Origin: Tetranychus cinnabarinus
Lineage: Eukaryota; Arthropoda; Arachnida; Trombidiformes; Tetranychidae
Assembly: GCA_022266195.1 (NCBI GenBank)
Contig: WHVY01000001.1
Coordinates: forward strand, 15,252,001 to 15,316,000
Reading direction: 5' to 3'
DNA: 64,000 nt
Notes under the pieces: generated by a model
Database searches by the model: none
Told to the model about the DNA's origin: nothing
Seen by the model: only the letters and a program-made list of their open reading frames with translations
Shown: positions 1 through 11,574 of the stretch, one piece after another
Numbering within the stretch: the stretch's first letter is position 1
Layout of the letters: each line of letters starts with the position of its first letter
Program-made: the position numbers and the translations under genes

Positions 1-532
1 ACAATTGCGACAGCAATTTGGTCCAACTGTACAGAATTCAGGTTGATAAGTTTCTTCCTCTGTGTGGGGAGGACCAAGACAGCATCCTTTGTTTTTTGTT
101 GGATTATCTGGTCGAAATTTCTTACAGCATCCCTTGTAATCGGACTGGTGGATTGGTATACAGTCGTACTCAGTGTCCCACTCTTCACAACATTATTTGC
201 AAACGATTACAAACTGACTACGAAGACGATTAAATGAACTATCATTTAGTTTATATCTTGTGGGATATTCTTCGAAGTCCAAAGGGGGAATTGAGAGAGC
301 AGTACGAGCAAGTTCGGAGTAGTATGCATAGACTCTCATAGATTCATAGACAAGGGGACCTCGCGAACTGTGAAGCACCGATCATGATGTTTAACTCAGA
401 AAATAGATTTCTTTCAAAAGTTGCCATTGGGCTTGAACCGTTTGAACTGGTTGACTCTAATTCATGTTTTTGATATTCCTTGCAAAACAGTAGGTACAGA
501 AATGTTTTCGGCACCCAACGCATGAACAGCAA
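1..532 (-). pseudogene. Decayed Cys-rich, disintegrin-like gene relic (runs off the window)
   Basis: The minus strand reads open from about 378 down to 196, meets a TAA stop (about 193-195), and continues in the same frame to base 1. The lower part is dense in cysteines with several CC pairs and a C-x4-CC-x2-C arrangement near the window edge, which resembles the end of an ADAM10/17-type disintegrin domain. Upstream, an open stretch at 344-532 is in another frame but looks like the continuation of the same protein, so at least one frameshift and one stop are present. No start, signal peptide or metalloprotease zinc motif is visible. Family assignment rests only on cysteine spacing and could be wrong. 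An intact ADAM-like gene lies at 35007-36326. Confidence 0.35.
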
Positions 533-1042
533 ATGAACGTAGGCTGTAAATTACATTTTTCACAAATGTAGTTAGTGAGATCAAAACAATGATCATTTAC
601 ATAATGATGACCTCCAGTGGGGACATAAAAACCACTTTTCGATCATGCATACTTCCATGTTTCTTTCAAATATTCCGAATATATGAAATCGGTTCAATAT
701 GAGTGAGTTCAACTTGATCATGTTGGTTCGCTCATGGAGAACTGTCGAGCAATATTTTTTCTTGAAAATTTTTTATGAAACCCTTCCATTGACGAAAACA
801 AAATAACACCCAAAGGTTGCATGCAACCAGTCACTCCTTCTGGTATTTTGTACCTTTTAATGGTTTTATCGTTATCGTTCTCGCCGTGTGCAACTCGTAG
901 TTTATTCCTGATTGATCTTTATTGTAAACGTCATCAGGGGATACGTTATTACTCTCCATGAAGTCTTGCAGCTCGACAATGGTTTATGTTGCAGCCATTT
1001 CAATTTGGTCCGCATTTCGCATTTTGGCTCGTGTAACAAATT
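533..1042. other. No gene recognised; probably relic flank
   Basis: I see no ORF with recognisable domain content. The stretch lies between two decayed reading frames pointing in opposite directions and probably contains further eroded coding sequence. Confidence 0.4.
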
Positions 1043-2010
1043 TTGTTACTCTTCTTGACGAAATCCGATGATTTGATTCGTATTCAAAATCCAAGTGTCG
1101 CTGGCTCTGAAATCATTCAAACCAAGGACTCTAGCTTCAGAACTCGCCTATTGCCTTATTTGCACACCATGAACTTGTATTCCGATAGTTCGGGCTTGCT
1201 TGAATTTATCCCACGTTATCATAGTAATTTTTTCAATTTTTCATGACGAGGCCCGATTCTTTCAATGTAGTTTCAATCACGTAAACATCAGATTATTCTC
1301 GACTTTGATGCTAAGATAACAAATACACCATATTGCAAGCTGACGCATGCCAGTTTACTCAGAGAAACGAGACACAAAATTGTAATTCAATCTATGCTGG
1401 ACCAAAAGAGATCCTTTTTGACAAAAACTTGAACTGCGCGGTAGAAATTCATAAGCAAATGATTAACAATTTCTTTCACTTTTTAAAACAGAATCTTATT
1501 GAAATTAATTTGTGGGTGACAGATCATTGTATTGACGGGTTACTACCTACTGCAAACACAGTTCAAATAAAATTCGTTAAAAGACATAACTTTATCTATT
1601 GTGCGGGAACTTCAATTGAGCTCTTTAACACACTTCATCAATGCCCTCAATTCGTTTTCACAATACTAGCAAACGTATCCTTCAAAATCTATAGCTATAC
1701 TTACCACCCTCATAACATAAAAAGTACAAAACCGTTACATTTTGTAAAAGATCCACTGTTAATTGATCCATTGAAAGAAAATCTTAACCTGAAAAAGTTT
1801 GATATGAAAAGCTTGAATCAAGAAAATATTATCAACAAAGCCGATTCGTTTATCCTCATTCTCTCAACAACTTTAATCGTTATAATTTTAATATTGATCA
1901 CTCATTGGTTTTACTTTAAATCGAACAATAAAACTACCGCAAATAACGTAGAGCAAACGATTTTACCGGATAAACGTCCGTTGTTGAGGAAAGCACCAGT
2001 TAAATGTTAA
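1043..2010 (+). pseudogene. Relic of a type I membrane protein of unknown family
   Basis: A 1333-2010 reading frame has no ATG; an in-frame TAA lies 21 bases before its first codon. Just upstream (1043-1246, then about 1240-1330) open coding-like stretches run in other frames into the same position, which indicates two or more frameshifts. The 3' part encodes an ectodomain with several cysteines and one N-glycosylation site (NVS), then a strongly hydrophobic span (about residues 172-192 of the open frame) followed by a basic, short cytoplasmic tail ending at TAA. I do not recognise the family. A viral-type or arthropod-specific surface protein are both possible and neither is demonstrated. 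It may be a single-copy fossil or part of a larger decayed insertion with the minus-strand relic at 2123-3007. Confidence 0.35.
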
Positions 2011-2122
2011 GTAATCACTGATTCATCAATGTTGAAACAATAACTAATTCAGATAATCTCTTTATTTCATTTAATTTTCTTTTCCATTTCTTTACATTTT
2101 TTTATATCTATTCAACATTCAT

Positions 2123-3007
2123 TTAACTCTTCCTGAATTGTGTTCCTTCATATATTCCAATTATTAATGTTGGCCAATTATCGGAATCTGGCATACGTAA
2201 TCCTGAAGCAACACCAGGTACTCCAGGAACATCGCTTTGCCCGTCATGTCTATGCCCAGCGTTATGGCGTTCAGGATTACTTCCTTCACTGTCCGTGTCT
2301 GTTTTTTCAGGAGAATGGAATAACCAGAAGCCATCCATGTCTATGTACCGACTCATGTCCAATCTTGTAGTCTTATCTCTTAAATACGTCAACAATTTAT
2401 CGTTATCAATGGTTATTCGAATGAGTTTGTGATCAGATGAACTATTTAATTCCATGTTGCAACTAACGATCCCTTCTTTGAATTCTCTGCAGCCAACAAA
2501 GTAATTCGGCTGAAATGGATTCAAAACATACATTTCCGTCACGTTGCAGAAAGTCATCACTCTTTCACCTTTCTTTCTCTTGTAGTGGCTTAAACACTCT
2601 TCTCTTGACCAAAACGGTTGCTATTGAACCAATGAATTTCAAGTCCTTAGTTAAATCTTCCACAGAACACTTAGCAACGTTGGAAGAGAAGTAAACGCAA
2701 ATGATGGTGAGTTTTAAATTATTACAGCGAGCTTTAACACAGGTAATGGTGGAGAGTTCCAAACAACACTTTGTAATAAACTGAAAGTTTTCATTGTCGA
2801 AACAAGCTATAGCAGCTGTATTGGGTTGTTTAGCCGTCACGATAGAAATTTTGGCACTGTATAATCCAAATCCTCGGGGGTCAGTTCGTTAAAAGCTGTA
2901 AAATCTGGTTTTTTGTCAGCTCTTATTTTCATAAGGTTCTTGGTGGCTGCTTTAGTACGTTTACAATTGCCAAAAAGAAAATCTAAATTCCCGCAAAACG
3001 TATTCAT
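2123..3007 (-). pseudogene. Relic of an unknown Cys-containing protein, frameshifted
   Basis: Three consecutive minus-strand open segments tile this interval: one from an ATG at 3007, one at about 2840-2565, and one at about 2620-2123 ending in TAA. They are in different frames and overlap slightly at the changeovers, as expected for a single protein broken by two frameshifts. The middle segment is rich in cysteine (CC and C-x4-C patterns) and the last is hydrophilic with a His/Gly/Asp-rich stretch. No domain is recognised and no splice sites explain the frame changes well. It converges tail-to-tail with the membrane-protein relic at 1043-2010, with only about 110 bases between the stops. Confidence 0.3.
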
Positions 3008-3609
3008 AATGAATGAACTAATCTACTTTCTTTCACCAACAAGATTTAAACGTTAACTGATGATTTCAACAAGACTTAAGCATTAACTGACCGTCAAACT
3101 TACTTGTAACTTATAACCATTCGCATACACAAATGCCAATATTCGTCGGTTTATTTAGCGTTCTATTCAAATTCATATTATTTAAAATTACACGTTTAAT
3201 CCACACTCCATTCAAATATAACTAACAATTAACTTAAGAAACACTCTAAAAACAATAGCATTCAATTATTTTAATTGCGCATGCGTCAAGTACTCATTCA
3301 ACCATTGTAAATAATATCTGGTACCAGTACCAGATATTAATTTTCGTTGTATTGACTTATAATTCCTGGCTTTTTCTTTTACCTTTTTATTTCTCTCTTT
3401 ATTTCTTTCTCTGCCTATTTTAATAACCTGTAACCATTTGAATAGTCATTGTTTTGTTTTGACAACAAAAACAAAAAAAACACTCAGTTTAAATACAAAA
3501 TTCATTTATTGTAATACAAAAGTTTCAAAAGTTTTACGCATGTAAGAACAATTATTCCTTGGATTTTTGATCGCCCAGGGTTTTTCTTCCTACTATCCTC
3601 CCTGGGGGT
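3008..3609. other. Non-coding stretch with a short perfect palindrome
   Basis: No supported gene. Around 3314-3341 there is a 13-bp inverted repeat (TAATATCTGGTAC, 2-base spacer, then its complement). The rest is AT-rich with pyrimidine runs around 3370-3420. Confidence 0.4.
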
Positions 3610-3846
3610 TTATTTGGCTGGAGCGGGACAGTTTGGCTCGCAAAACTTTCCATGTAAATGTCCAGGAGCTCCAACAACATTACACCTTTTTTCATGTTTG
3701 TTAATGTTTGACTTATCGTCAGTTCCGATACCGCACCATCGACAGCTGAATTTCCACTCGATTTGCTCAAAGTTGTTGGTGCTTTTAGCATTTTCGTGTT
3801 GTCTCCATATTGCACGATTGAAGGGTTGCAATTCAGGTAAACTCAA
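3610..3846 (-). pseudogene. C2HC zinc-finger-like relic
   Basis: An open minus-strand frame without an ATG (stop-to-stop) carries a C-x2-C-x12-H-x3-C array, the spacing of a C2HC finger, followed by more cysteines. No start codon, partner exon or flanking domain is visible, so this may be a fragment of a decayed gene or transposon. The same interval is open in a second minus frame and on the plus strand, which weakens the call. Confidence 0.22.
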
Positions 3847-3856
3847 AACTTTCCCC

Positions 3857-4316
3857 TCACCGAGATGTCACTTTTTCACCCATGTTGGCGACCATTCCGT
3901 TAAACAATACATTCGTTGCTGTTCTTGGTACAGGCCCATACATGCATGCAGTAACTTTCGAAATGGGATACTCCCCGTCACAAGCACGAGCTGTTTCTTT
4001 AGACATGTCTCTGACATGTTTCTTAAAGAAAGAAGATAAAAAGGAAAAGAGTTTGGATAAAACCAGCACAATTGGCATGATAGACAACAGGAATAAAGGC
4101 AACGTATAAATAAGACGTGTTTTATTAGAAACTGAGGACCGTTTCTTTGTTTTGTAGTAACGGGCAATGTAACACCCAACGAGGACTCACTGAGCATCCT
4201 CTAAAAGTTGTAACCTCACTCTAGTCAGTTGTGCTGTGACTGCCCTCTTGGTACTGTAACCTTGTTTACTTTGACATCTCTTAATTAAACCTTTAAGTTT
4301 GTTTTAATTCATTTTA
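3857..4316. other. Overlapping short ORFs, no supported gene
   Basis: Both strands are open for 75-110 codons here, but none of the frames shows a recognisable domain, a signal peptide or good splice context. I leave it unassigned; it may be more of the decayed material that fills the first 4 kb. Confidence 0.3.
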
Positions 4317-4505
4317 GTGATGAAGTTGGTCAAAGTTTTTTCAGGTCACTTGCGATTCTTTGACTTTTTTACTCTGACCTTAATTTTGTTATCATTTTAC
4401 ACCAGCAAAATGCAACGAATTTGCATTAAAAGTGAACATAAGCAAATCGGTAATATTTGTGTTCATATTCCCGAACAGTTTTTCACAGTGGAGCACCGCA
4501 ACCTC

Positions 4506-4605
4506 CGTCTCCACTTCTACCTTCCCCTCAGTCTCCACTTCCACCTTTGTCTCAACTTCTACCTTCGTCTCCACTTCCACCTTCGTCTCCAATCCCACCG
4601 CTATC
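4506..4605. repeat. Tandem array, 18-bp unit (pyrimidine-rich)
   Basis: About five imperfect copies of an 18-base unit close to GTCTCCACTTCCACCTTC are arranged head to tail. Read on the minus strand the array encodes a hexapeptide repeat of the type VEVETK; on the plus strand it is Pro/Ser-rich in one frame. All frames stay open because the unit is a multiple of three, so the ORFs across it are not evidence of a gene. Confidence 0.75.
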
Positions 4606-4679
4606 GCCTTCTTTGCGTAAGCGTAAGCGTAAGCCGGTGATTTTTGAAAATCATTGTCAATAAGTCATATAGCCAATAT

Positions 4680-4835
4680 TGACTTCTCTTTTTTTATCCT
4701 CTTTCTTTTCTTCATCGTCTCTTTCTCCTCTTTCTTCTCTTTCTTTTTCTTTCTCTCTTTCTTTTTCTTTCTCCCTTTCTTTTTCTTTCTCCCTTTCTTT
4801 TTCTTTCTCCCTTTCTTTTTCCGTTTCTCCTTAAA
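4680..4835. repeat. Polypyrimidine array, 18-bp unit
   Basis: A long CT-rich tract resolves at its 3' end into roughly 18-base copies of a CTTTCTTTTTCTTTCTCC-like unit. The minus strand is pure purine and gives a GERKRK hexapeptide repeat in one frame. Triplex-capable mirror symmetry is likely. It sits about 80 bases after another 18-base array of different sequence. Confidence 0.75.
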
Positions 4836-4840
4836 TTGCT

Positions 4841-5689
4841 GTGCCAGAGTACTGGGCCAAAGTGGGCTGCTTCTATACCACTAATAATAGCATTACAATG
4901 CCTAATTTCATTTCTGACGCTTTGAAGGAAACCAATTAAATTCATTTTGCATAATACTATTCCCTGTCAATGCAATGTATAAATAAAAATAGACAATAAA
5001 AATTTTATTGAATTTTGTCAAATACTGGCCGTTTTTTTATTTGACGTCTGATCTAAAGGTCTGCGATTTAACCATAAATTTTCGAAAGGATCTACAAATG
5101 AATAGAGAAAACCACCTGTTGAAATATGCACTCAAAATAAACTATTTTTAGTTTTGAGTATCGAGTTGCGAGTATCAAATCTTTGAATACAATCATGCGA
5201 GAAAAGTGCGAATAGTCTTCTCATGTAACAGACAGGTTTCGTACCATTTTCAACTTGTATTAAAACTGCGCAAATTCCGATCCAGTAAACATCAAAATGG
5301 AACTTTAGAGGAATTGAGGCAGCATAATGCATCAGAATTAAGTCCGATCACAAGAGTTCGCAAACAACATGAAAGGCAAATCTTATTCTACATACCATCA
5401 GAATTGAGATGCTTTCAAGTTTGGTCAGAGGCAGATAATCAATTTCTGTTAATTGCAAAAAATACATTAATGTTGTAAAATCTAATTCACAATATTCATC
5501 TCAATAAGATAATCAGGTCAAATGCAATAAAAAAACTCTTGACTCGTTCTGCTGTAGACCCCCTAATAATTATTATTTGAAAAGATAACCATGAATAATT
5601 GAGTCTTGTTAGTGTTTCTAACATTTTTTTATATTATCGCATTCATAAAATATAACAACAGGAAGATGAGTCGTGTGGATTTTGTTTAA
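4841..5689. other. Intergenic, downstream of glucosylceramidase
   Basis: A 90-codon plus-strand frame at 5206-5478 begins at a non-ATG codon and shows no domain. No other structure is evident. The last part is the presumed 3' untranslated region of the minus-strand glucosylceramidase gene, with AATAAA-like words on the minus strand near 5640. Confidence 0.4.
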
Positions 5690-7633
5690 TCAACTTTTGT
5701 TGATGACAAGTGTTCGGAATGAACGGGGTCCGAGAGTTAAACCGATGGGATTTTCGGCAAAACCTTCGATTCTCAAGTTGACAGCATGATCATTACTGTT
5801 TACAGTAATAACAACAAGTTGATTTTGGTCAGTTTTAAATACAGTCGATCTAACATTATCATCTGGATTAGTAACTTTAAAACCTAATCTGGTTGACCCT
5901 GGTTTCAAAAATTTACTGAAATGAGCAAGTGCATAGTACATTGGCTGCTTATAATATTCTTGTTTTTCAGCGTTCACAATTATTGGCGCATCGACAAAGT
6001 TAGATACCCAGTTAGGTCCACCAATCATGTTGAGAGCGAGATTCCAATCCACCCAACCTGAACTCCAATGATTCATATTTCCAACTAAATCATTTGCATA
6101 TTCTTCACCTCTCTTCCATGAACCCAGTCTCACTGCAAATAGGGGAAAATGAAAGATTTAGTGATTTCAAAAACAATACTTTAAGATCAGACGACAAAAC
6201 TTATTTATAAAATTTATTTATAATATTACCTCCTGGATCGTCTGAGCCCGCACCAGTACACGCTTCAGTCGATAGCATCAAATAATCCGGGAAAAATTGA
6301 TGAGTTTTGTCAAATCCATCGAAACCAAATACCGAATTCTCATACCAATGAACTGCAATACCAGAAACATATTGTGATGCTTCGTAGTTACTAAACACTC
6401 TCGATGCATAAAGAAATAGCAATGAAACATTGTCATCAAGTATCAATAATTTAAGCTTATCCTTGCCATAACCAGCAGCTTTGAGGATTGGACCAAGATC
6501 TTTAGCTATCCATTTAGTCATTTGTTCAGGAGATATTCCAAGACAGTTGAAAGGGTAATCAGGTTTGCCACCAGCACTTGGTTCGTTCAAAGTAGTTATT
6601 CCCCAAAACTCAACTCCATGTTTCTTATATTCGTCTAGAAATCTGTAGAGTAAGAAAATATTGAGATGGTTAATATCAATTATAAAATTATCTTTGATAA
6701 ATAAAGCACGATGAATGGGATACTTCAGTAAGAAGAAATGAAAGGGCAATGGCAGAAGATTCCAAAAACGGCTGTAAAAACTTGATAATAAATCAGTTAC
6801 GGTTTAGCTATAAGAGTAACTATTAATCTACGTCGAAAAGTAGAGTAACGGGCGGTACATACTTTACCATGTAACTGGCCATTGCTTTGTAATAAACTTC
6901 TCCTGGATCACCAATCAAGGTTCCTGTACCATTAATCCTTTGTTGATATTTCATCCAAGCTGGAGGAGACCACATACTACCAAATAATTTCAAGCCTCCA
7001 GAAAAATCATTTGCTATTTTAATATAAGGAATCTGTTGTTAAGAGGAAAAAATTAAAACCGAGCGGATAATCATTCTTTACTGTATAATAATTTACCTTG
7101 TATTCTAAATCCTCCTCAGCCAGTGCAAAATGTGACCAGTTTAGATCTTGGTAATCATCTTGATAAGTGTAAGGACGAGTTGAAAAATCAGATCCACCAA
7201 TTGTTACTCGGCCCATGTTATACTCCAATCCATCTTTACCAAAATAATCACGAATCAGGTCCAAGACCAATTTATCTGGAAGTGATTTAATGTTAATTCC
7301 AGCAGCATCGGTAAAAGAACCACCAAAACCAATAATTTGTTGATAAGTTTCGTTAACATTTATGGATAGTTTAATGGAATCAGCTGTAACTGTATTAACA
7401 AGCGTCTTAGGATCTAATGTATCTTTATGGAATCGATGCTCATCTCTATCAGATACATAAGAGTAAATCAACCCTTTTGGTGGATTAGTCACTGGTTCAA
7501 ATGAATCACATCCAAGTTCATTGCAAACACAAACGAAAGAATCGTCTTTGAATTTTCTTTTGTGGCAACCATCAGTCTTGACTGTGTTGATTAAAAGTAA
7601 CAAAACTATTGTACAAGCAAGTAATTTATCCAT
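5690..7633 (-). CDS. GBA: Lysosomal acid glucosylceramidase (GH30), 4 coding exons
   Basis: It hydrolyses glucosylceramide to glucose and ceramide in the lysosome. Exons on the minus strand are 7633-7097, 7032-6863, 6642-6230 and 6132-5690, joined at GT-AG sites; they total 1563 nt and give 520 aa. Residues 1-20 form a signal peptide. The catalytic domain contains the acid/base Glu in the NEPSAG motif (about residue 256) and the nucleophile Glu in STEAC (about residue 362), the spacing expected of the family. The C-terminal part has the typical GSWKRG, VDWNLALN and GGPNWV signatures and closes with the beta-sandwich. Length matches animal GBA1 (about 500-540 aa). The ATG at 7633 is chosen because the signal peptide follows it directly. 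Nothing looks broken. Confidence 0.93.
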
Positions 7634-9010
7634 GGCTTAACTCGGCGAAATCCAAGTCAATTAATATCTTGAAATTGGAAAAGTTCCATCAATTTATATC
7701 CAAATCACTAACTTAATCTAATAAATATTGATCTCTAATTTGTCTGACGATTATATCATGACAACCATGTAAAAATTGGAATCCACTGCCATGAAAAATT
7801 TTACTAATCAGACATCTGTTTTGTGCAAATAATTTGTCAGCTGATTGTCCCAATTAATGCTTAGACATTGCGATGAGATTCCTGTTTAAGGTTTGATTCA
7901 GGTTTGATTAATATGAAGCGATTGGAATTGGGTTAAATAACACAATCAGGGTTTTCTCTGTGATTAAAATGGGTTTCATTGTTATTAATATTATAACTTA
8001 TCAGTGTTTTTGATTGTTTTGATCAGACCAATTGTTATATTTAAAGACACAATCCAGATTTTGTAACATTTTGATAATGTTCCAGTTTTGAAAGCAATAT
8101 TTATCTTGATTCCATTGAACAGCGTAATTAAAAGTCATGGCTATCAGACCTAAATCTCTGTGTTAGTTGATAAGCAGTTGATAGATTCAGCTCAAATTCA
8201 TAAACAGCTCTAACAATTTACATTGAACAATCCCAAAAGCTTCAGATGAAGCGTATGTTATTCACGTTTGGGTCCATTTTTTACTCAAGATTACACCAAT
8301 ACACACATAGAAACATTAAATGATGTCTATTGAATTATTTTGGTGTAATTCTTGTGAAATGAATTAGATTAATCAATGCGCCAATCGATTGGTGAAAAAC
8401 ATGGAAATTATATTTGTAAACAAATTGTAAAACTCAGCCGGCTTTCATATACATTTTGTATTTGCAGAGTTACTGATCAAACCAAGGAGTGCTTAGGAAA
8501 TTATTAATTAAAGCAAACAAAGACCATTGATTATTGGCTAGTAATTGATGATTACTGGTACGATGTTTGATCATAATCAACGTAAACCAATGACTGAAAA
8601 AAGCATCAGCAATGCTCAAGATAGATAGACTAGAGATAGACTTTTGACTTTACAAATCTTATGCATTTTGTTTATGGCACTAATTGTGATAAGATGGTGA
8701 TGCACATTAATGGTAGCTGTTAGCTGTTAATTGTTATTAAATCATTTTCTGTTTCATCTAATGAACTGCTTTTAATGCTTAAGTTACTCTTTAATCAGAT
8801 GAGATAATGACAGATTTACTCTAAACCTTTTCAGATTAATGTTTGCTTTCAATGCTTAGGCCTTTTTCAACCGTTTTAACCTTTTTGAGTGTTTATTTGC
8901 CTCCAAAAATTTCAGTTAACAATCAGTTAACTGTTGACCATTTAAGTTTCACTTGTTAATTGTATCATCAAATTTTTGCCTAAATCCCGTTCTAAGATTG
9001 GGAATAAACA
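7634..9010. other. Divergent intergenic region, no gene seen
   Basis: AT-rich sequence between glucosylceramidase (leftward) and the first SLC46-like transporter (rightward). It presumably holds both promoters. No clear TATA box, repeat or RNA gene was recognised. Confidence 0.5.
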
Positions 9011-11305
9011 ATGATCAAAGATCGTTGCAAAGAAATTCAAAATGTTGTCCAAAAGATTCGGATTGAATTGTATTGTTTCCTCTACTTTCTGGCCACTCAT
9101 ATGATCAAATTACCCTTGAATCAGTTAATTTTTGATAAATTGTGTTTAAATGATTACAGACTTGCTGCTGACTCTTGCGAGTCACTAAGTGATGCACCAG
9201 ATAGTAAAGTATACAATCAAATTGAAACATCTATGGTTAACCTCGCAATCTATCAACATTTACTCTCCATTTTACCATCCATACTTTTAACCCTTTTTCT
9301 GGGCCACTGGATTGATCTAAGGTTGGATCATTTAAGATATATTTTAGCATTACCTTGTATAGGAGGAGCCATGCTTAACATCTTCTTGACTGTTCAATGT
9401 ATTAATTTCGATGCAGGTAAGTAATTGTTTAAATATTTATATCGGCTGTTGAAATGGTTCATTTCCCTTATTTCGATAGAGTCTTACCAGTTGAATAGCC
9501 AAAAATTTACGTAAAATTTTATTACACTACGTTTGATCAATATTAACCTTAGAACACTCATTTAAAACAGAAATCTAATTATTTACGTATTTGCAATGAG
9601 ATTGAAATTGAAACGTTATTTAATTAGATGTTGATCTCCACCTGTTTAGGGGACGTATAAAAATTTAATGCTACAGACTATCACACGACTTTATTTGTTT
9701 ACCAAACGTAATCTCCTTTTCATTATAATTTTACCTTTGTTAAAATTTTTAATCTTAAATACAATTTTTCTTATTTAAATTATAATTTTCTACACTAATT
9801 TTTAATTTAGAGCCGATTGACACTATTTATCCTTACATCATCACTGGATTTTCTGGAATTGAAATTCTTGTCATTACTGGAGCCTTTACTTTTATTTGCA
9901 AAACAACTGATTCAAAATATCGTTCAATACGCTTTATCATATTGGACTCCATTTCTGCTCTTGGTAAGTTACTATTATTATAAACATCTGATAGTAACAA
10001 CAGAAATTAACTCAATTTTCCTTGCTTCTTGTTTCAATTTCAGCATTTCCTTTGGCAAATTTTTTAAGCAAAAAACTACTATCCCAATCACCATGGATTC
10101 TTGGACAATATCGCAACTATATTGGTGTGTTTCTTATCAGTGGAACCATTTTAACCTTCACCGAATTTTGGGTTCTCATCACTCTTTTAACAAAAAAATC
10201 AAATTCAGCTCATTCATCTCGACGACAATCACGTAAATTTTCTCAAGCTTCTGCTTACAGCTATTACAAATCATTGCATGATGCTAAAGCACGACGTGTA
10301 ACCGCATTTTCACTACAATTTCCTGGGCCAAGTGTTCGTCGTGAGTCTCTAGTAAACCAAGCTCAAGCAAGGCGTACCTCAGTTGCTAACATTTTAATGG
10401 GATTCAGTTTGATGAATAAACCACAAGGTCAACGGCAAAGTCTTGGCACACTTTCAGAAGATGATTTGGACACCCGAAGGCCTTCAACTATCGCTCAGGC
10501 TGTTAACCGTAACAATGCACCAACAACAGATTTCACTCTATCTCAAGTTTTCCATTATACAAATGTCACAATGACTTTAAAATCATTTTTACGACCTCGA
10601 GTGAATAACGGAAGGGTTCAATTAATGTGCTTAACTGTTTCAATGATATTCATATTTTTTGCTATCAACAGCGAAACAATGATCGATCAAAGTTTAACTC
10701 GAAACATTTTCAGATGGACCAAAACGCACACTGATTTTGTAACTGATATGAAAAGGCTCGGAATAAGTTTGGCAAGTGTTGTAGTCATGATAATATTGGT
10801 CAGTCTAGCCAAATTAGAAGACCTTACCATAACCATGATTGGAGCTTGTTCAATTTTAATTTCTTTGCTGTTGAAAGGGTTTTACGTAGACCCCATTGGT
10901 TTTTACTTAAGTGTGATGATTGAGATTTTCTTTGGCCTGACATTAGCTGGATTCCGATCATTGGTAACCCGAATCGTTTACAATTACGAGACTGCTAAAG
11001 TATTTGCAATTATCGCCTGTTTTATGACTCTAATTCATCCAACTCAGATTTTTATCTTCCACAAATTGCTAAACACGGCTATGCAATCAAAACCAAATGT
11101 ACTATATCTGTGTCTTTGTTTGACTTTACTGATTCCTATCAAAACGATAATCTATGTTGGCCTAACGCACAAACAAACGGTCAACCAGCGGAAATCTTTT
11201 TGTTCAATCCAAATAATTCCAACATCACATTCAGTCAGGCCGGCTAATGTGTTTGAATTACCGGGACCTAAACAGGATGAAAGGCGAAAATCAAATAGAT
11301 TCTGA
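9011..11305 (+). CDS. MFS transporter, SLC46 (folate-transporter-like), copy 1
   Basis: A multipass membrane transporter of the major facilitator superfamily. Exons 9011-9416, 9811-9963 and 10044-11305 join at GT-AG sites in one frame, giving 606 aa. The first exon has an N-terminal helix, a Cys-containing extracellular loop and a second helix ending in LGHWIDLR, matching the MFS motif-A region after TM2. Exon 2 and the start of exon 3 give the next helices. A long cytoplasmic loop rich in Arg/Ser/Gln (about residues 230-350) separates the two helix bundles, longer than in the neighbour. SLC46 includes the proton-coupled folate transporter, but substrate cannot be inferred here. It forms a head-to-tail pair with the gene at 11575, 269 bases downstream. 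Confidence 0.72.
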
Positions 11306-11574
11306 ATCATTTTATCGATTATTCGGATGATTAAACCCATGAACTTTTTTATTCAATCATATTGATTTGCTAATCATTGATGTCTCATACTGTGCAACAA
11401 TGAGAGGGAGTTGTATTGAAATCAGGATTATTTCCTGATCATTGTTTTTATGCACGCTATTATGTGAATTTTATATTTTTAAATTATCATCAAAATTAAA
11501 ATGTCATGTAAAATTAAATCCAAGTACATTTCTTAATTTACTTTGAATAATAAAATGTCCAGTGGCTAAAACCA

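Noticed and set aside
4317..4663. Two plus-strand ORFs over the 18-bp array, one with a signal-like start and one Pro-rich
   Set aside because: The array keeps all frames open, the two frames do not join by a convincing intron, and no family is recognised.
5206..5478. 90-codon plus-strand ORF downstream of glucosylceramidase
   Set aside because: Non-ATG start, no domain, no flanking exon.
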